From CAG-791 sp963658695 (GTDB lineage: Bacteria > Bacillota > Clostridia > Lachnospirales > Lachnospiraceae): a DNA stretch of 34,919 nucleotides. The stretch covers positions 1 through 34,919 of the forward strand of contig CAVKRN010000022.1 of assembly GCA_963658695.1 (NCBI GenBank). The letters are read 5' to 3'. Of this stretch, positions 32,550-34,919 are shown one piece after another (within the stretch, counting starts at the first letter, position 1; every line of letters begins with the position of its first letter). The notes under the pieces were generated by a model that ran no database searches, had not been told where the DNA came from, and saw only the letters and a list, made by a program, of their open reading frames with translations. The translations under genes were made by a program, and so were the position numbers.

Positions 32550-33593
32550 ATGGAACGTACGAACAAAATCGATGCAATGAACAAATCCGCTTGCGGAAAA
32601 TCCAACAGGGGAAATCGATTATTTGCAGCAGGAATGGTGCTGCCGGCCATGGTTATCATGGCCGTTATGTCGGTTTATCCGATGATTTCCACCATTGTAT
32701 ACAGCTTTACGGACTACAAGCTGCTGGGGAAAAATACGACCTTCGTGGGACTCCGGAACTACACGAGCTTACTGGGAAATGAATATTTTCGCCAGGCAAT
32801 CTGGGTGACGGTGAAATTTACGGTTCTGGCGGTGATCTTTGAGCTGCTGATCGGGTTCGCACTGGCACTATACGTCAACAGTCTGGAGGGAAAGTGGACG
32901 AAGAAAATCATGCGGACGTTGATTTTGCTTCCGTACCTCCTGCCGGCGGTGACCGTGGCACTGAGCTTTCGAATGCTTCTTTCGGATAACTACGGAATTG
33001 TGAACTCGTGGCTGCGCCTTTTGGGATTGCCAACGTACAACTGGTTTTCGGATATCCGGACGGCCTTCCCGATGCTGGTTGTTATCGATGTGTGGCAGAA
33101 CAGTCCTTTTGTATTTTTACTGCTCTATGCGACGCTGCAGGGACTTCCCAGGGAACAGTACGATGCAGCCAAGGTGGATGGAGCCGGAGCGATTGCGACA
33201 CTTTGGTATGTGACAATTCCCAATCTGAAGACGGGACTTGCCCTGTGCGCACTGTTGCGAACCATTGACAGCTTCCGTATTTTCGACAAGGTGAATCTGC
33301 TCACGGGCGGCGGACCGGCCAATAGCACAACGACCATTACACAGTATATTTATAATTATGGCGTTCGGAATCTGAAATTCGGCCTTGGCAGTGCCGGGGC
33401 TCTGATCATGACGATTCTGGCCCTGCTGCTATCTGTTTTGTATATCAGAAACGCCATTAATGAAAGAGAGGCGGACGACCATGCTCACCGCGCACTCCGG
33501 GTGCGAAGGCACCGCAATGAACAGCGTATCGTACATCAGAGCGGGAATTCGCGCCTGCCCGGACGCCTTGGAGGTCGATATCAGAATGTCTGA
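32550..33593 (+). CDS. ABC transporter permease (MalF/UgpA type) with extended C-terminus
   Basis: This permease has 347 residues and six helices. VLPAMVIMAVMSVYPMISTIVYSFTDY opens the first helix, the EAA loop is REQYDAAKVDGAGAIATLWYVTIPNL, and LTGGGPANSTTTI is the conserved late motif. Family proteins normally end near residue 310, after the last helix (LLLSVLYIRNAINERE). Here about 37 arginine-rich residues follow, running 113 bases into the next gene in another frame. This tail looks non-native; the stop may have been lost by a small indel. No ATPase gene is nearby. Confidence 0.9.
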   Translation: MERTNKIDAMNKSACGKSNRGNRLFAAGMVLPAMVIMAVMSVYPMISTIVYSFTDYKLLGKNTTFVGLRNYTSLLGNEYFRQAIWVTVKFTVLAVIFELLIGFALALYVNSLEGKWTKKIMRTLILLPYLLPAVTVALSFRMLLSDNYGIVNSWLRLLGLPTYNWFSDIRTAFPMLVVIDVWQNSPFVFLLLYATLQGLPREQYDAAKVDGAGAIATLWYVTIPNLKTGLALCALLRTIDSFRIFDKVNLLTGGGPANSTTTITQYIYNYGVRNLKFGLGSAGALIMTILALLLSVLYIRNAINEREADDHAHRALRVRRHRNEQRIVHQSGNSRLPGRLGGRYQNV

Positions 33594-34257
33594 CGGACTT
33601 CTCGTGCTGGATCACGGGAAGGAGTTGAGATATCTGCCGCAAGAGGAGAAGGAACCGGAGGGGAGCAGGCAGGAATGCTGCTATGGCTGGGCGACCGGCG
33701 AAGTCGTACCGGATCGGTCATTCTCAAGGGCGGACGAAACGAACGAAGGGATTACGCTGGAAGAATGTCTGAGAATGCTTCGGGACACAAAACTGTGTCT
33801 GAATGCAGATTTAAAGGAACCGCACCTGGAAGGGGCGGTTCTTACACTGGCAGAAAAAGAAAGCTTTGATTCCGGCAGGATTGTATTCACAGGATGTCTG
33901 GGGGAAGCTGCATCTATGGCAGCGCGCATCGGCTTTGCCAGAGTCTATGCGAATCCTGAGGAGATAGATGCAGAGTTCTACCATAGGCTCTCGGCTCTGC
34001 CAACGGAAGAAAAAAGGACGTATCTGGAACAGCTGCTGCGAACCATTCGCGGCTTTGGGATGCGCGTGATCAACGTAAATTACCGGATTTGTGATAAGGC
34101 CTTGCTGGAGTCCTGCCGAAGGAATGACCTTCGTCTGTCCTTGTGGACGGTGGATGATCCAAAAGAGGCAGAGCACTTTCTGGAGCCGGAACTAAGAGAA
34201 CGGATCGAAAATATTACGACCAACCGGCCTAGGTGCCTGCGAAAGCTAGGCTGGTGA
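33481..34257 (+). CDS. Glycerophosphodiester phosphodiesterase family protein
   Basis: Enzymes of this family split glycerophosphodiesters into glycerol 3-phosphate and an alcohol. The protein has 258 residues and no signal peptide. The N-terminal motif reads TAHSGCEG instead of the usual HRG, with the metal-binding EVD in ALEVDIRMSDG and His in LDHGKEL. NADLK in the middle and a final ENITTNRP are typical. The HSG variant is a divergent branch, so activity is probable but not certain. GAGAGGCGGACGACC precedes ATG 33481, which lies inside the end of the permease frame. Its place in the importer cluster recalls ugpQ of ugp operons. Confidence 0.88.
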   Translation: MLTAHSGCEGTAMNSVSYIRAGIRACPDALEVDIRMSDGLLVLDHGKELRYLPQEEKEPEGSRQECCYGWATGEVVPDRSFSRADETNEGITLEECLRMLRDTKLCLNADLKEPHLEGAVLTLAEKESFDSGRIVFTGCLGEAASMAARIGFARVYANPEEIDAEFYHRLSALPTEEKRTYLEQLLRTIRGFGMRVINVNYRICDKALLESCRRNDLRLSLWTVDDPKEAEHFLEPELRERIENITTNRPRCLRKLGW

Positions 34258-34264
34258 ATTGGAC

Positions 34265-34311
34265 AACAAAACGCCATTGAGCTGCACGATTGGGCTCAAT
34301 GGCGTTTTGTT
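34265..34311. terminator. Strong bidirectional terminator
   Basis: An 18-base perfect stem, AACAAAACGCCATTGAGC with its complement (34265-34282 and 34294-34311), has an 11-base loop. The A and T tracts allow use in both directions. It closes the importer and phosphodiesterase cluster. Confidence 0.92.
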
Positions 34312-34324
34312 ATCTCAAATGGAA

Positions 34325-34617
34325 CTATTCAGAGTCGTTCTTTAATTGCCCATCTTGACCAGTGCCTTTTCCACCGGCAGGCTGACCAATGCAGAACCAT
34401 ACGGTTCCGATTGCATACAAAACAACCGTACCGATGATCATAGCTAATACATCGATTTTTAAATAACTAGCCTAACTAACTGGCCCTTTTTCTTACCGAC
34501 TGCCCAGTACAAAGTCGGCACCGGACCAATCGGAACCGAAATCAATGTAAGAATACAGGTGATGGCAGCGCATATGGCGCACAGTACCAGATTTTTGGCG
34601 CCGAAGACTCTGATCAT
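34325..34617 (-). pseudogene. BioY-like biotin transporter remnant, interrupted
   Basis: Reading leftward from ATG 34617, a 52-residue frame gives LVLCAICAAITCILTL then SVPIGPVP, the pattern of the BioY N-terminus. It leaves that pattern at once and stops at 34459-34461, inside the dispersed repeat. Beyond the repeat another frame gives LAMIIGTVVLYAIGTVWF (from about 34450 to a stop at 34325), the pattern of a later BioY helix. The middle part and the C-terminus are missing. The two pieces suggest a biotin S-component gene that lost its centre. The family call rests on short segments; a small unrelated membrane peptide is the alternative for the second piece. Confidence 0.5.
34448..34491 (-). 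repeat. Dispersed 44-base repeat, copy 2
   Basis: The reverse complement matches 14797-14840 with a single T/C difference. It lies exactly at the break between the two BioY-like pieces. Confidence 0.85.
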
Positions 34618-34623
34618 CAATAC

Positions 34624-34919
34624 CTACAGCAACGCCCGGAATTCTTCCTCTGTCATTTGCATACGCTTGGCTGCTTCCGAAACAGAAAGAAGCTGATCGT
34701 GTACCAAGCTGATGAGCATCTTGCTCATGCCTTCTTCCAGCCCTTTTTCGTGACCTTCTTCTACGCCAAGATCGTAGTATACCGCCTGATCCATTTTCCT
34801 CTGCATTTCCCAATCCATAAAGCCTCGCCTCATTTCCGGATTCGTCTTGACTCTCTCCACACTCGCCTGCACTTCTCGGCAGTAATCGTTCTCCGGCGCC
34901 TCGCCGTTCATCAAGCGCA
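34624..34919 (-). CDS. PD-(D/E)XK transposase-family nuclease, C-terminal part (cut by window edge)
   Basis: The frame is open to the right edge and stops at 34624, giving about 98 C-terminal residues. REVQASVERVKTNPEMRRGFMDWEMQ followed by the Gly/Glu-rich GVEEGHEKGLEEGMSK is typical of the end of Rpn/PDDEXK-2 family proteins. The last 35 residues (VHDQLLSVSEAAKRMQMTEEEF) look like a small helix-turn-helix-like tail. The nuclease core would lie outside the window. Such genes are often numerous in Clostridia and mark recombination-prone places. Confidence 0.82.
   Translation of the reverse strand, partial: RLMNGEAPENDYCREVQASVERVKTNPEMRRGFMDWEMQRKMDQAVYYDLGVEEGHEKGLEEGMSKMLISLVHDQLLSVSEAAKRMQMTEEEFRALL

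Noticed and set aside
31265..32659. A 464-codon open frame on the minus strand
   Set aside because: It lies wholly opposite the binding lipoprotein gene, which has a lipobox, a ribosome binding site and family motifs. The opposite frame is low-complexity in character and has no start signal.
14797..34491. A composite transposon bounded by the inverted 44-base repeats
   Set aside because: No transposase or target duplication is associated with the ends, the enclosed genes are mostly housekeeping or metabolic, and copy 2 lies inside a gene remnant. A dispersed small repeat explains the data better.

Overview
The window looks like chromosomal DNA of a gut-type Clostridia bacterium, most likely a Lachnospiraceae relative. 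The basis is family-level: lipoproteins of the MKKK...LAGC type, ABC sugar importers without their own ATPase, a split cobalamin-dependent methionine synthase, strong GGAGG-type ribosome binding sites, and a PD-(D/E)XK transposase-family nuclease. No rRNA, tRNA or CRISPR array was found. Bases 1 to about 6740 are visibly richer in A+T than the rest, and the change falls in the gap at 6739-7001.

Region 1 (1-6738) is an arabinoside-use locus. A sensor kinase (cut by the left edge) and an OmpR-type regulator are transcribed leftward. Facing them is a rightward operon: a secreted CBM plus ricin-B lectin (broken by a frameshift at an A6 tract), a solute-binding lipoprotein, two permeases and a GH51 arabinofuranosidase with both catalytic glutamates. 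Direct repeats TTTAAGG-N4-TTTAAGG overlap the operon promoter and may be the regulator's site. Region 2 (7002-10884) holds a GH43 glycosidase, a Y-family DNA polymerase (dinB) and a convergent MATE efflux pump.

Region 3 (11136-18088) is redox-flavoured: a LUD-domain protein, a 944-residue iron-sulfur flavoprotein related to the glutamate synthase small subunit, an orphan hypA, a three-helix membrane protein, an inositol-monophosphatase-family enzyme and a DUF362 ferredoxin-like protein. Region 4 (18219-22835) is the most interesting system. It contains cysD, a fused cysN-cysC, a PAPS-type sulfotransferase and a TauE/SafE transporter. These would import sulfate (or export a sulfur anion), make PAPS and sulfonate an unknown acceptor; no sulfate reduction genes are present in the window. 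It is followed by about 320 bases of stacked hairpins containing a perfect 44-base repeat.

Region 5 (23355-30002) has an AraC regulator, a DtxR-type metal regulator with a candidate operator, an ECF S-component plus DUF4430 lipid- or membrane-anchored protein (possible cobalamin uptake), and metF, a separate MetH reactivation protein and metH. Region 6 (30176-34257) is a second ABC importer (permease, lipoprotein, permease) ending with a glycerophosphodiester phosphodiesterase, pointing to glycerophosphodiester or glycerol-phosphate use. The right edge holds a BioY-like remnant interrupted by a 44-base repeat, whose inverted partner lies at 14797-14840, and the end of a PD-(D/E)XK nuclease gene.
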